From the NCBI RefSeq assembly GCF_028372415.1, contig NC_092875.1, positions 407,851,239 through 407,915,238 of the forward strand: 64,000 nucleotides of DNA, written 5' to 3'. A model generated the notes under the pieces. It was not told the origin of the DNA, did not search any database, and saw nothing but the letters and a program-made list of their open reading frames with translations. A program made the translations under genes and the position numbers. How positions within the stretch are numbered: the stretch's first letter is position 1; each line of letters opens with the position of its first letter. The DNA is from Notamacropus eugenii (lineage: Eukaryota; Chordata; Mammalia; Diprotodontia; Macropodidae). Shown piece by piece: positions 43,096 through 54,254 of the stretch.

Positions 43096-43640
43096 AAAAG
43101 AACAATTCTTTTTGTGGTGGCTCAGAAATGGAAACTGAGGGAATAGTCATCCGTTGGGGAATGGCTGAACAAGTTGTTGTATATGATTGTAATGGAATAT
43201 TATTGTGCTGCAAGAAATGACAAAGGGGATGGTTTTGAAAAAAATTAGAAGATTTACATGAGCTGATGCAGAAAGTAAATGAAAGCAAAGAGAGAAAGTA
43301 AAGTGGGCAGAACCAAGAATAAGGTGTACAGTAACAGCAATATTGTAATGATATTTGGCTATGGAAGAGTTTGCTGTGATCCATGACAATTCCAAAGGAC
43401 CCAAGATGAAAAATGCTAACCACCTTTGGAGAGAGAGAACTGATAAGCTCTGAGTGCAGACTGAAGCATATTTTTCCACTTTAATTTTCTTGCTTTTTTA
43501 TTCAACATGGCTAATATAGAGATGATTTGCCTAACTTCATGTATAATGGATATCATATTTCTTGCCTTCCCAACAGGTAGGGGAGGGGTGAAGGGAAAGA
43601 GAGAATTTGGAACTGAAATAAAAATTAAAAAGAATGTTTC
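43096..43640 (+). mobile_element. L1 3' UTR (right part of split element)
   Basis: Forward L1: 'ttttgtggtggctcagaaat', 'ccgttggggaatggctgaac', 'tgtacagtaacagcaatatt', 'ggagaggggtgaagg'-type polypurine tract, 'gaatttggaactgaaataaa'. It completes the L1 begun at 40690. Candidate duplication: aacagctcttt (about 41224) and aacaattcttt (about 43098). Confidence 0.8.
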
Positions 43641-44514
43641 TCAGAATTCAGGAGTTGAATCCTTCACATAGATAGTTATACAAGTAAGCACTAACAAATA
43701 GAAAGATCAGACATTCAAAGTGACATGAAAGATCATAGAGGAGCCCAGGCTTCCTCCATAAGTTCTAAATACCAGCAAAGGTTTTAAAGGAAACTGGATC
43801 CCATAATGACCAAGAAATCCAAAGAGGAACAACAATAAATTCCTTCATTTATCCTGGTACTGAACAAAAAGACACAGTCACTTTAGGGCACTGGAAGATG
43901 ATCCCTGACAAGAAAGTGTATATAGAAATATAAATATATGTATAGACATATATATAGACATATATATACGAGTGTGTGTATACCTAAAGCCTCCAGAAGC
44001 ATTCTGACCACGGATGTCCAAGAGGTGCTAGATGATTGTAATATCCCTCCGGGTTTGCCCTAGGGAAGCTGAAAGACCACAGTCTCCTTTCAGGAAGACC
44101 CAAGGATTGCCAGAAGACCAGAGTGCCCTGACCAGGAATGCCCAGAGTCATAAAACCACAGAGCTCTGGCCAGGGACATTGAAGTCTGCCAGCACTGTGA
44201 GGACAGATATGAAGGGGAGAATGAGGAAAAGTGAAAGCCACCAGGGGGATGGATCATTAATAGAACAAGTGACTTTCAAGTATTTTTGATCAAACAATAG
44301 AAACTATAAAATTCAAGCTCTGAAATCAAAATAAACTTTGAAAGGATAAATGCGTTTGACCAGTTGGAAAAGGCTAAATGGGAGTGACAGCACTGGGGCT
44401 CAAGACAAGGCTCCCTTTAGAACTCTAATGTCGAAAAGCATTACCTACTAAGGAACACAGAGTATGACTTACAATTATGTTACAATTTTTTACTGGAAAA
44501 AAAAAGAGAAGAGA
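43641..44514. other. Unassigned, with TATA microsatellite
   Basis: No gene or repeat recognised except an imperfect (TATA)n tract at 43918-43982. Confidence 0.5.
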
Positions 44515-44639
44515 AATGTTTGCAGATTAATTGCTCATGGCTGATTTGTGCTGATATAATAAAAATAACAATATTTCCAAAATTAATTTACTAGTTGGGT
44601 GCCCTACTTATTAAACTACCAAATGCTGACTTTAATCAA

Positions 44640-44765
44640 ATTCAATAAAATTATATGTATAAATTATATATATTATGTCCATAAAATTATATATTTAAAT
44701 TAAATTAAATTTATATATAATTATAACTATATATAAATTATATTAAAATGTATAAAATATACTTA
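44640..44765. repeat. AT-rich expansion inside L1
   Basis: taaattatata-type repeats between two blocks of recognisable ORF2. Confidence 0.88.
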
Positions 44766-44989
44766 ATTAAATCATAATGAAATTTATCTAGAGGAGCAAA
44801 AGATCAAGAATCTCAACGGAAAAAATAAAAAAAAGCAGGAAATAAAGGAGCTTAGCAGTATCAGATCTCAGTCCATACTCCAAATAGTAATTGATCAAAA
44901 CCAATTTAGCATTGGTTTAAAAAATAGAAAAGTTGATCAATGGGACAAATTAGGCATACAAGAACCAGAAGAAACTGAGCAGTCTAGTG

Positions 44990-45348
44990 TTTGATTGGTT
45001 GTTGTCCACTCTTGAAGAGGGCCAAAATGACAGCACTATGTTCGAGTCAAGTTACAGTGTGCCCAACTGTGGTTCTTCAGACCAATATGAGCTTGGAATC
45101 CTCTACCACATATCGGACACAAATAGTCCATGGGAACAGTCTTTTGAGTTGCTTTAATTCTGCTTTGTTCGTAGAGCACAGCACCTTTTCTGATGTGGCC
45201 ACACCATGCTGAGCAGTCCTGTGCCAGTGTCTCACATGTCATGCAACCAATTCCAAAGTTCTTAAGAGGGACCTTGAGAGTATCCTTGTATGGCTTCTTC
45301 TGACCTCCATGTGAGTGCTTTCCTTGTGTGAGTTTTCTGTAAAATAGT
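44990..45348 (-). mobile_element. RTE 3' end nested in L1
   Basis: Minus frame at 45036-45242 encodes V-L-Y-E-Q-S-R-I-K-A-T-Q, then Y-L-C-P-I-C-G-R-G-F-Q-A-H-I-G-L-K-N-H. This is the RTE C-terminus with its zinc-finger-like motif in the best state of the three copies. L1 ORF2 reads on both sides. Confidence 0.88.
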
Positions 45349-45520
45349 CCTACTAAGAACTAAGAGCTCAACAAAAAGTACTGGAAAATTAGAAAACAGT
45401 TTGGGAGAAAATAGGCTCATACCAGCATTTTGCACCATATCGCAATAAAGTCCAAATGGATGCGAAATCTAGATATGAAAGTTCATGCCATAAATAAATT
45501 AAAAGGGCATCAAAGGAGAG

Positions 45521-46049
45521 CTGTATGTAGTAGAGATTCACAGTATCACATGTAATATCTTTCCCATTCTTCTTTGTATATGGAAATGCTTATGTTTGTT
45601 AGGATTCTTATTTAATGCTCCTTCTGATTTTTTTGAAATTATAATTATTTTTTTCAAAACTGAAATTTGAAATGTTTGTTGTTTAAATTCAATACCTTCA
45701 CAGGGTATTTAATGTGTCAGTCAATTCACAAGTGTTTATTGAGTCCATGTCTGCTTCTGGAAAGAATTCAGGCCATAATTTGACTTCCCTTACCAGCTAG
45801 GAATTCCTGAGATGGTTTAGATTTCAGTAATGAAAAGGATAGTGTCTTAACAATATAAATGTCAGTTATTATTGCTATCATTATTATTATTCATCATTAA
45901 AGCATTGTGGTGGTATGAATCTCAGTGCCATATTTATAGCTTCATTTCAGAGAGACAGGAACATTTTACAGGGCTAGCAAGCACAAATTTCTAGTATAAT
46001 AAAAACACAAATTTATCAAAAGTTACTTTTATAATTATTTTCGAAATCA
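45521..46049. other. No recognised element
   Basis: About 0.5 kb, AT-rich, with a short attattatt tract near 45873-45892. Confidence 0.5.
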
Positions 46050-46275
46050 TGTCAGTGTGGTATTGTAGTTAGAAGGTCTGTCTTGAAGTCAAGAAGACCT
46101 GGGTCAAAGTTTTGCAGCTGTCACATACTAGCTATGTGACCAGGGCCAAATTATTTTAAACTCTCAGTGAGGAGAGACTCCCTAAGATTTCAAGTTACCT
46201 AGGGATGGGAGAGAGTTTCCATGTGGAGAGTTCCTTTCATCAATGAAATCACTAGGCTGGACACCTCTTCCTAAA
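46050..46275 (+). repeat. THER-like SINE
   Basis: 'gaagtcaagaagacctgggt', 'tactagctatgtgaccaggg' and the tail 'ggagagttcctttcatcaat gaaatcacta' (46225-46254) shared with 5243-5410. Confidence 0.7.
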
Positions 46276-47659
46276 ATGTATAATAAAGCAATTGCAACAG
46301 TTATCCTAACATGTAGAATCCTGTAAAGAAGGTAGAATTAGAGTATAAATCAGTACCTCTCCTAGGTCTCAAGACATAAACCCATGTGGGTGGCAGAGAC
46401 AGAGAGGTATGGGAAGGGTGGACAAAACCATGCCCATTGCTTTCTGGGATATCTCCAAACAAAAGAGAGAAAAGAAATGCTGATTCCTGAGCAGATACTC
46501 AGGGGGAAGAGGCGATGACATCAATTCATATCAAGGACCTAGCAGACAAAGCTAGAGAGAAAAGGGGTACTTGCCTGCGCCTTCCTTCGGTTCTGCCTAA
46601 TACTTCTGGTCTAGTCAGATTACATGTACACAGCACAAATTACTTCTTCTCTTGCTGTGTTCTCCAGAATCTCAGTGACTCTGTACCTCACCCCAACCCC
46701 CACCCTTTGGGAGGTAAAAAAATATACCTTCTGCATTCCAAATTCAACCTGATGGATATTGGCTTCAGCTAATGGGGAAAGTGCCATTCTTTTAAAGGAC
46801 AAGCGGTTTCCAGTGGGGAAGGTACAACTTTCTTATCAACAGAAAATTACCTTCTTCTCTCAGACTTACCATTCCAAATAATGATAAAGTAATGAATGAG
46901 GAATCTCTGGAGTGCTCTTCTATTCAAGGCCTTTTCAAAGAACTACCTGGTACTAACATGGGGTTAAGGAGGCACAAGAGAAATATAAGCCATAGACCCT
47001 GGACTGGAGGAGGATTTACTTTAATCAAATAAAAGTCTTTGAATACAAAGGGAGAAAAAAAAGGAAGTCTTGTGTCCTCCCCACCCCCTTCAACATTTTG
47101 CCACAGGATTCAACATTTAAAAGTACAGACATCCTTTGGGATGTCTTCAAATGAGCTCAGTGTATAATCAGTGTTGTGAGTGGTGTCAAGAAAGGAACTT
47201 GTCTTCACAGGCTCTGTCTCCTATTTAGGTGAAGTATAGGCCAGTAATTTTTAGGTACAAATTTGCCTCTTTCATGGTATTAGTGTGAATGACCCAGAGT
47301 TATGGAGTCTGGCGAAGATTTTAATTTGTTGCTAGGATGTTTGTTTCTTAGGAAGGGAAGATTATGATCTTTTATAATTAAGCTTACATAAGAAGAAATA
47401 TGAAGTTTATGTGCCAACTTTTCCCTTCTATAAACTACAAATGTAATAGTGATTTCCATACACTCCCCCACCCCCAAAAAAAAACAAACCCCAGTTGTTT
47501 ATTGCAGACATGGAAAGAGCAGGTCCCCAAAGAACTCCTCCCTCTCTCCCTTTTATTTTGCCTCCTAAATGTCTCTAAGCAACTGAAATAGGGAATGAAG
47601 ATCCAGGACAGGGCCCATGATTGAAAAGGAGCAGATGGAGACAATGACAAAAAGTTCCT
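46276..47659. other. No recognised element
   Basis: About 1.4 kb of mixed sequence with short frames only. No family was recognised. Confidence 0.5.
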
Positions 47660-47870
47660 AGGTGACTGGGTAAGTATAGTATCATCCTCACCAAATTCAG
47701 TAGCATCTAGCACTTGAGTACTGAGATCTATCCTGGGAAAGTCCCATCTCTGACTAGGTGTGTGAACCTCTGGCAAGTTGTTTCATCCATCAGGGCCTCA
47801 GTTTCCTCATGTATACAATGAGGGGGTGGCGTGGGGTGATCTAGATAACCTCTTAAAGTCTTTCATATTT
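47660..47870 (+). repeat. MIR
   Basis: 'tctgactaggtgtgtgaacc', 'gcctcagtttcctcatgtat', then 'gatctagataacctctta'. Confidence 0.75.
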
Positions 47871-47914
47871 TATCATTTTGTGATACTATAAGAAGGCACT
47901 AAAGGAAGAACTGT

Positions 47915-47962
47915 GTGTATATGTGTGTGAGTGTATGTGTGTGTGTCTGTGTGTGTGTGAGT
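47915..47962. repeat. (TG)n microsatellite
   Basis: Interrupted TG repeat. Confidence 0.93.
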
Positions 47963-48154
47963 CTAAGCAAAGATATTTTGATCATAGACTAGAGAGGTAT
48001 CTGCTTTTACGTCTTCATACCAAACCTCCCTCCTCTGAACATCTGAACCCTTGACTTTAGGTCCAAGTTGTAGTCTGATTTTCTTTTCTACACCACGTGA
48101 AATGCCACTTTTGATATTTAATGTGCTTTATAATGTTTTAGAATTCATACACAT

Positions 48155-48262
48155 ACACTGTATCGGTGCCATATGGTATATAGTATACATACACACACTA
48201 TATTTATACTATAAATATACAATATATATGCAAAGCCTTATACTTTATGGTACTGTACTATA
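48155..48262. repeat. TATA/TACA microsatellite
   Basis: Imperfect alternating tract with 'tatggtatata' words repeated. Confidence 0.8.
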
Positions 48263-48267
48263 TGGTA

Positions 48268-48350
48268 TATAGCAGGAGTGGGGTACCTGCAGCCTTGAGT
48301 CCACATGTGGCCCTCTAGGCCCTCAAGTGTGGCCCTCTGATTAGAAGTTT
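48268..48350. mobile_element. hAT-like MITE, one arm
   Basis: 'gcaggagtggggtacctgca gcc' and 'cacatgtggccctctaggcc' match the arm of the element at 2660-2808. The second arm is missing. Confidence 0.65.
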
Positions 48351-48689
48351 AGATTCATACTGTATCTATAGAGTATATCATATATATAATCTGACCATTT
48401 TTAGCTATGCTATGCTCAGAGAGGAAAAAAAAACACAATAAAGACAGAACCATTGCTTGTGGAGGACAATGTGATATTAAGAGATGATGGAGAGGGCCTT
48501 GCCACAGAGAACTACTTGTCATATCACGCTTTCTCTTTTCTGGGAAAAAAACTTATCTTTAATCTGGGAAGGATAAAAGAAAAATTGCTAGAAAGGACGG
48601 AAGCCAGAAACTGGAGGATTTTTAATGAGTTTAAGTCTCCAGACAGAGATGAATGATATTCCAAGACACTAAAAGAATTTGTAGATCAT

Positions 48690-48862
48690 AAAATTATAGA
48701 TCTTGAGACAGAATGGATGTTAGAGACTATCTAGTGCAGCCTACTCAGTTTATGTACAATGAAGCTAACTTGCTCAAAGTAACAAGGTTTTAAGCCTTAG
48801 GGAGATGAATTGAACCCAAGCCCTCTGATTCTAAGTTCAGTAGTCTTTCGACTGTACCACCC
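48690..48862 (-). repeat. CORE-type SINE in CR1/L3
   Basis: 'cataaaattatagatcttga', 'gcccaagccctctgattc'-type sequence, 'gactgtaccaccc'. Confidence 0.7.
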
Positions 48863-49134
48863 TACCCAATTATGTAATCTTTGAGAATTCATGGACAATG
48901 GAAATGGGACAGTGCCAGATGATTGGGAAGAGGCAAGTGTTGCCTGGATTTTCCATGATGAGGGAAGTTGGATCCTCTGAATTATAGACTGATAAGTTTG
49001 ATCCCTAAAAAGTGTGAGAGTACCCAGAGCTATTGTAGGGTCACTAAGACTAAGGCATGACCAAAAATAACTTAGTACCTTTGTTGATAGCATAACTAGG
49101 CTGGTAGATTGGGGTGCTACTGGAGACACTGTAA

Positions 49135-49232
49135 ACTCCTTAGGCCCAGAGACCATATCTTAATAATTTTTATATTCCCTTCATGTACATGTGCACATAG
49201 CAGATGCTCAGTCAATATTTGCATGGAGTTGA
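49135..49232 (+). mobile_element. L2 3' tip in CR1/L3
   Basis: 'actgtaaactccttaggccc', 'gcagatgctcagtcaatatt'. Confidence 0.7.
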
Positions 49233-49567
49233 TGGTTTATCTTATTTAAGTAAGGCATTTGACAAAGTTTCTGTTGTAGATAAGATGAAAGTCAGTGTGT
49301 GGTGGCCAGATTCAATGGAATCTCAGTTAATTGAATGACAGTACCTCCCTAAATGTTACTTAATGGTTAATGCCAACTTGAAGAGAGGTCTTTAGTGGCT
49401 GGGCATGGGATCCATACTCCTCTCTTTTAATCAGTCAACCACCATTTGTTAGCTACTAACCATGTGCCAGGAATTGTGTTCAATGCTGGGGTACAAAGAA
49501 AGGGGAAAAAATCCCTACCCTCCAAAAGCTCCCATTCTAATGGGGGAGAAGACATAGGAGCAACAAG

Positions 49568-49826
49568 GATTGTTGTTCAGTCATGTCCAACTCTCTGTGA
49601 TCCCATGGACAACATCCATGGAGCTTTCTTGACAAAGATCCTAGAGCAGTTTGCCGTTTCCTTCTCCAGTGTGTCCCCATTTTACAGATGAGGAACTGAG
49701 GCAAATAAGAGTTAAGTGACTTGCCTGGGGTCACACAGCTAGTAAATGTCTGAAGTCAAATTTGAACTCAGGTCTTCTTAACTCCAGGTCAGTGCTCTAT
49801 CCACTGCACCACTTAGCTGTCCCCAA
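49568..49826 (-). repeat. MAR1 SINE in L2
   Basis: Reversed full-length MAR1: 'gttgttcagtcatgtccaac', 'ttacagatgaggaactgagg', 'gcaccacttagctgtcccc'. Confidence 0.92.
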
Positions 49827-50367
49827 ATAACAATATACATCCCAGATCTTGACAGACTATATGGAAGGTAGTCACAGTGTGGAAGGCACTTGCAGCTGGC
49901 ATGGTTAGAAAAGCCTGCTTGCCAAGAGTGAGATTTGAGCTGAGTCCTGAAGTAAGCCAAGGAGATCAGAAGGGGGAAGTGACCCTGCAGAGCATCCCAG
50001 ACACAGAGAATAGCTAGGGTAAAGGGTAAGAGAAGGAATGTTATAGGTGAGAAATAGCAAATAGGTGTTGCTGGATTATAGAATATATTGAGGGGTATTT
50101 TAGGGTTTGTAGAGAAATTATAAGAAGACTGGAAAAGTGGGAAGGAGGGAGGTTATTATGAAAAGCTTTAAATGTCAACAGAGGAGTTTATATTTGACCC
50201 TGGAGGAAGTAGTTACTAGAACTCATTGATGGGGGAAGGGGGGGAGGAGGCATCACATGGCAGAAATACTTGAGAAAAATCATCTTGGCAGCTGAAGAGA
50301 AGACGGGTAGGAGTAGGGTGAAATATGAGGCCGGGAGAACATTTAGAAGGTTATTTCAATAGTTCAG

Positions 50368-50503
50368 ATAATGGGACATCTGGGTGGCACACCCCTGGAG
50401 TCAGGAGGACCTGAGTTCAAATGTGACCTTAGACACTTACTAGCTATGTGATCCTGGACAGATCACTTAACCCTAATTTCCTCCAAATAAAGATAAGGAG
50501 AAA
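50368..50503 (+). repeat. SINE1/WSINE1-type SINE in L2
   Basis: Short forward SINE: 'tcaggaggacctgagttcaa', 'acttactagctatgtgatcc', 'cttaaccctaatttcctcc'. Perfect 10-bp duplications (aatagttcag) lie at 50358-50367 and 50504-50513. Confidence 0.9.
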
Positions 50504-50569
50504 AATAGTTCAGGTAAAGGTGAGGAAGAGGCATTGAATGAGGGTGTTAATTATGGAATGGAGAGGAGA

Positions 50570-50570
50570 T

Positions 50571-50609
<39 letters not shown>

Positions 50610-50612
50610 AGA
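50570..50612. repeat. (AC)n microsatellite
   Basis: Interrupted once by an extra A. Confidence 0.96.
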
Positions 50613-51244
50613 GATGGTGGGAAGGTGAAAACAACATGATATGACAGTGGATTGAATACATGAGGAGTAACAGTGAGGAATCAATTATGTCCTTTAGTTT
50701 GTCAGCCTGAGTCACTGGAGAATGTTAATTCCTTTGACAGTAATGAGGAAGTTCCGAAAAGGGAAGAGTTTGGGTTGAAAGACAAGTTCGATTTTGGACA
50801 TTTTCAGTTTGAGATGTCTTTGAGACATGTAGTTTGTGATTTCCAACAGATAGTTGGTGAAGTGTGACTGTAGATCAGGAGAGAGATTGGAGCTGGTTAT
50901 AGAGATCCAGGAGTCATCCTTATAGATGTGACCATTTGCGCCATGGGAGCTGATGAGATCATCAAACGAGACCAAAGCATTTGCAGAGAGAAGAGGGCTA
51001 AGGACAGAGCATCAAGGAGTGCACTGACGGCCAATGTTCATGACATGGATGAAGAAGATGGATGAAGGAGACTGATAAAAGCAATCATCAACTGTTTTAG
51101 ACCCAAGAGATCCCAGTAAGAGAAAAACAGCCATGTGCCTGAGGTTGCAGGGTCACACAAGTGCTCATAGCTGTCACTCTGGCTCTGGAATTCACTCATT
51201 GGGAGTGCCCTCTGCCCTGTGGGTTCCCCCAGAACCTCTATTTA

Positions 51245-51510
51245 AGATGGTTAATTTCCCTCTTCCCCTTCCTCCCCATTTTGTGTGCTGTCTCCCTCCT
51301 TAGCATCTAAGTTCCTTGACGACAAGGACTACTTTTCTGCTTATATTGGTATCCCCTGCACTTGTTTTTGTTGGTTGTCATTTTTCAGTTCTTCATGACG
51401 CCTTTTGGGGTTTTCTCAGCAGAGGTGCTGAAGTGGTTGGCCATTTCCTTCCTAGCACTTAGCACAGCTCTTAGTACATACTAAGCACTTAATCAATGCT
51501 TACTGACTGG
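51245..51510 (+). mobile_element. L2 3' end split by MAR1 fragment
   Basis: 'cattttgtgtgctgtctccc', 'taagttccttgacgacaagg', then after the MAR1 piece 'agcacttagcacagctctta' and 'taatcaatgcttactgactg'. Confidence 0.8.
51368..51455 (-). repeat. MAR1 fragment in L2
   Basis: Only the 3' part is present: 'ccttttggggttttctcagc', 'ctgaagtggttggccatttc'. Confidence 0.8.
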
Positions 51511-51769
51511 ACTCTAGATGAGGGAAGAACGTCCATCAGGGTTGAATGCAGCCTGTCAGTGACTTGGTAGATAAGTCAGTGAATCAGTACTTTGAGGCAC
51601 AACATGGTGAAGGGACCTGCTCCTGAGTCACACTGTTAATAACAGTCAAGATTTGAGAGTCAGGATTTGGGTATGAGTCTTCCTAACCTCAAGTCCAGCA
51701 TTCTAATTCCATGTATGATACTTACTTTCTCTTTCTAAAGTTATGATAATAGGATGTCTAGTATCCATA

Positions 51770-52515
51770 ATAACGAAGGGTTATATCCCCATTGGGAATT
51801 GTATTATAAGCAGGATTCTGACAAACTGGAGCACATCTAAAGGAAAGTAAGCAAGATGACTATGGGTCTGGAAATCCTGTTTTATGTGGAAGTTGAAGTG
51901 GAAACATTTAAACCTAGAGACAAAAATATTGTAAACATAAGTAAATATATTATATAAATGTTCTATAATGTGTAGATCTCTAAATAACATTATTAAATAA
52001 TATAGAAACATAATACATTAAATATTTTATGTAACTATTATAAATAAATATAAATATAGACCAATAAAATCTTTATTTATTCATTAAGTGACAAACAAGA
52101 TTTGATTATCAAATGTACAAACAATACAAAATCATTAGATAATAGATTCAAACACATTTATAGATCTTAATGGAGTAGAATGATGGGATATAGTAATTAT
52201 TTTCAAATATTTAAAGGTTGGACTGTGGAAGAGACTCCCCCCAATCCCCCACACGGACACACTCCCTTTTCTGTATGGTTCCAAAGAAAAAATAAGGAAC
52301 AATGGGTAGGGATTATAAAAAGGAAAAATTTCAGATTAGTATAAAAAATGGTTTGATATTCAGAGCAAAATGGAACAGTATTATTTATGGGGGCATACAG
52401 AGGGAGTAGTAAAATATCTGTAACTAAAACTGTAGAGCAGAAAATAAATGATTCCATGTCAGGGATACTTTAGGAATTCCAACAGTAGGGGGAGTTTGGA
52501 AAAGATGACTACTAG
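51770..52515 (+). mobile_element. CR1/L3 3' region, degenerate
   Basis: 'gacaaactggagcacatcta aaggaaagtaagcaagatga' (51820-51859) corresponds to 14686-14725 of the other CR1/L3 copy. It continues with 'ggaacaatgggtagg' (52297) and an AT-rich section. Confidence 0.65.
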
Positions 52516-52525
52516 GCTCCATCCT

Positions 52526-52763
52526 GGGGCAGCTGGGTGGTGCAGTGGATAAAGTGTGGGCCCTGGAGTCAGGAGAACTTAGGTTCAAATCTTGCCTCTG
52601 ACATTTACTAGCCATGTGACCTTGGGCAAGTTACTTGATCCTGTTTGCCTCAGTTTCCTCATCTGTAAAAATAGTCTGGAAAAGGAAATGCCAAACCATT
52701 CCAGTATCTTTGCCAACAAAAAGCCAAATGAAGTCACAAAGAATAGGTCATAACTAAACAAAA
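52526..52763 (+). repeat. MAR1 SINE
   Basis: Full-length forward MAR1 with an intact 'ggggcagctgggtggtgcag' head. Confidence 0.93.
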
Positions 52764-52814
52764 GTATAGCATAGCGAGCCTCCTACTGAGTTCCCTTGCA
52801 GCTTTATAAACATA

Positions 52815-52995
52815 ACTGACATGCCTATAGTGCTTTGTGGTTCCCAGAGAGCTTTACATGTGTAATCTCATTTTATCCTCAAGGAAACCATGTGAGGCAG
52901 GTAGCACTGGTGTTGCCATCCTTATCTTACAGACAGGGAAATGCACACTTCAGCTTTTTTTTTAGAGTCAAGAATTTGACCCTAGGTCTTGTGAC
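52815..52995 (-). repeat. MIR
   Basis: Reversed MIR: 'agagctttacatgtgtaatc', 'tcattttatcctcaaggaaa', 'tatcttacagacagggaaat'. Its tRNA-related end forms the left arm of the hairpin below. Confidence 0.8.
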
Positions 52996-53050
52996 CACCA
53001 ATCCAATATCATTTCCATGTCACAAGACCTAGGGGTAAGTTCTTGACTCT
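52964..53050. repeat. Near-perfect hairpin, 32-bp stem
   Basis: Arms 52964-52995 and 53019-53050 with a 23-nt loop. As RNA the stem has 29 Watson-Crick pairs, two G-U pairs and one mismatch. The left arm and loop are MIR-like; the right arm is an inverted duplicate. It has the size of a microRNA precursor, but there is no evidence of processing. Confidence 0.8.
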
Positions 53051-53221
53051 TAAGTAAGTGGGAAACTATGTTTATTATGAAGTATGTACCATAGGGTGTT
53101 AGGCACTGGAAGTACAACCCCAATCAGCCCTTTCCTTCCAGGGGCATAGGAATTTTAGTGTTTTATAAGTCTCAGAATCAAGACATCATCTCACAGCTTA
53201 ATAGGTCTAATGACTGGTTAA

Positions 53222-53985
53222 TATAACAAAAGAGGAAAATTATGAATATTGGGAAAACTAGGACACTAATGCACTCTTGGGGAAGTTGTAAACTGATCCA
53301 ACCATGCTGGAGAGCAATTTGGGACTATGCCAAAAGGGCTATAAAAATGCGCATACCCTTTGACCACTACTATAGCACTAGGTCTATATCTCAAACAAAA
53401 ACATTAAAGACATTTTTTAAAAGGGAAAAGGACCTATTTGTAGAAAAATATTTATGGCAGCTCTTTTTGTGGTGGCTAAGAATTGGAAATTGAGAGAATG
53501 CCTATCAGTTGAGGAATGACTAAACAAGCTGTGGTAAATGCTTGTAATAGAATATTATTGTGCTGTAAGAAATGACAAACAGGATGATTTCAGAAAAACC
53601 TGGAAAGACTTACATGAACTGATGTAAAGGGAAATGAAAAGAAGTTCTAGAACGTGGTACACAGTAACAGCATTATTGTACGATGAAGAAGTGCGAATGA
53701 TTTAGTTATTCTCAGCAACGCAATGATCCAAGACAATCCCAAAGGACTAATGATGAAGCATACTATCCCCCTCCAGAGAAAGAACTGAGATCTTTTGAAT
53801 ACAGACCGAAGTATGCTATTTTTCACTTTCTTTCATTTGAATCTTCTTGTTTAAAATGACTAATATGGAAATGTTTTACATAATTGCACATGTATAACCT
53901 ATAACTGATTTCTTACCTTCTACGGGAGAGGAAAAGGATAGAATTTGGAACTCAAAAATTTTTTTTAAAGTTTAAAAATTGTTTT
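53222..53985 (+). mobile_element. L1 3' end
   Basis: Forward L1 from the ORF2 end ('actaatgcactcttggggaa') through 'gcagctctttttgtggtggc', 'acatgaactgatgtaaaggg', 'gatccaagacaatcccaaag' and 'cacatgtataacctataact' to 'tttcacatgtaattggggag'. 5'-truncated, non-coding. Confidence 0.9.
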
Positions 53986-54008
53986 CACATGTAATTGGGG
54001 AGGAATAA

Positions 54009-54095
54009 TATATATATATGTGTGTGTGTACATACATGCATATAAATGTGTGTATATACACACACATATATATACATACATATATATACATAATT
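54009..54095. repeat. TATA/TGTG microsatellite
   Basis: Alternating tract growing from the L1 tail. Confidence 0.92.
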
Positions 54096-54254
54096 TTTAA
54101 AAAGAAAAAAATAAGTCTCAGAGTCTGGAAGTTTTTCCTAAAGCAGTTTTGATTTATTCTCATTTGTCCTGTCCTTAGGAGAAATGAGCTCATAGAATTT
54201 CAGAATTGGAAGAGACCTTATAGGTCATCTAATCTAACCGCCTTCCCTTCAGTG

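Larger units (their letters stand above)
44515..45520 (+). mobile_element. L1 ORF2 fragment split by RTE
   Basis: Forward L1 ORF2, region after the RT palm: 'tgatataataaaaataacaa', 'aattaatttactagttgggt', 'gaggagcaaaagatcaagaa', 'tcaatgggacaaattaggca'. It resumes after the RTE with 'aaaagtactggaaaattaga' and 'tttgggagaaaataggctca'. An AT-rich expansion (44640-44765) and many stops are present. Confidence 0.82.
48445..49432 (+). mobile_element. CR1/L3 LINE fragment with two insertions
   Basis: Coding remnants: N-E-F-K-S-P-D-R-D-E (48624-48653), 'gtgccagatgattgggaaga' (48912), F-V-D-S-I-T-R-L-V-D-W-G (about 49080-49115), then L-S-K-A-F-D-K-V (about 49247-49270, palm region). It is interrupted by a SINE and an L2 piece. 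It is probably the same old element as 51770-52515. Confidence 0.65.
49437..51090 (-). mobile_element. L2 LINE, 3' half
   Basis: The largest L2 copy. The 3' terminus is at 49437 ('accatttgttagctactaac'). The minus frame at 50712-50975 preserves reverse-transcriptase text: I-S-S-H-G, then I-Y-K-D-D-S-W-I in place of the usual YADD block, then S-N-L-S-P-D-L-Q-S-H and H-L-K-L-K-M-S-K-I-E. The copy carries two SINE insertions and an AC tract and cannot move (the catalytic alanine is lysine, with frameshifts outside). Confidence 0.88.

Noticed and set aside
42961..43640. Twin-priming L1 inversion (minus ORF2 end next to plus 3' UTR)
   Set aside because: The plus 3' UTR joins better with the plus L1 at 40690-41238, so nested insertion explains the data with fewer assumptions. 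Twin priming remains a second choice.
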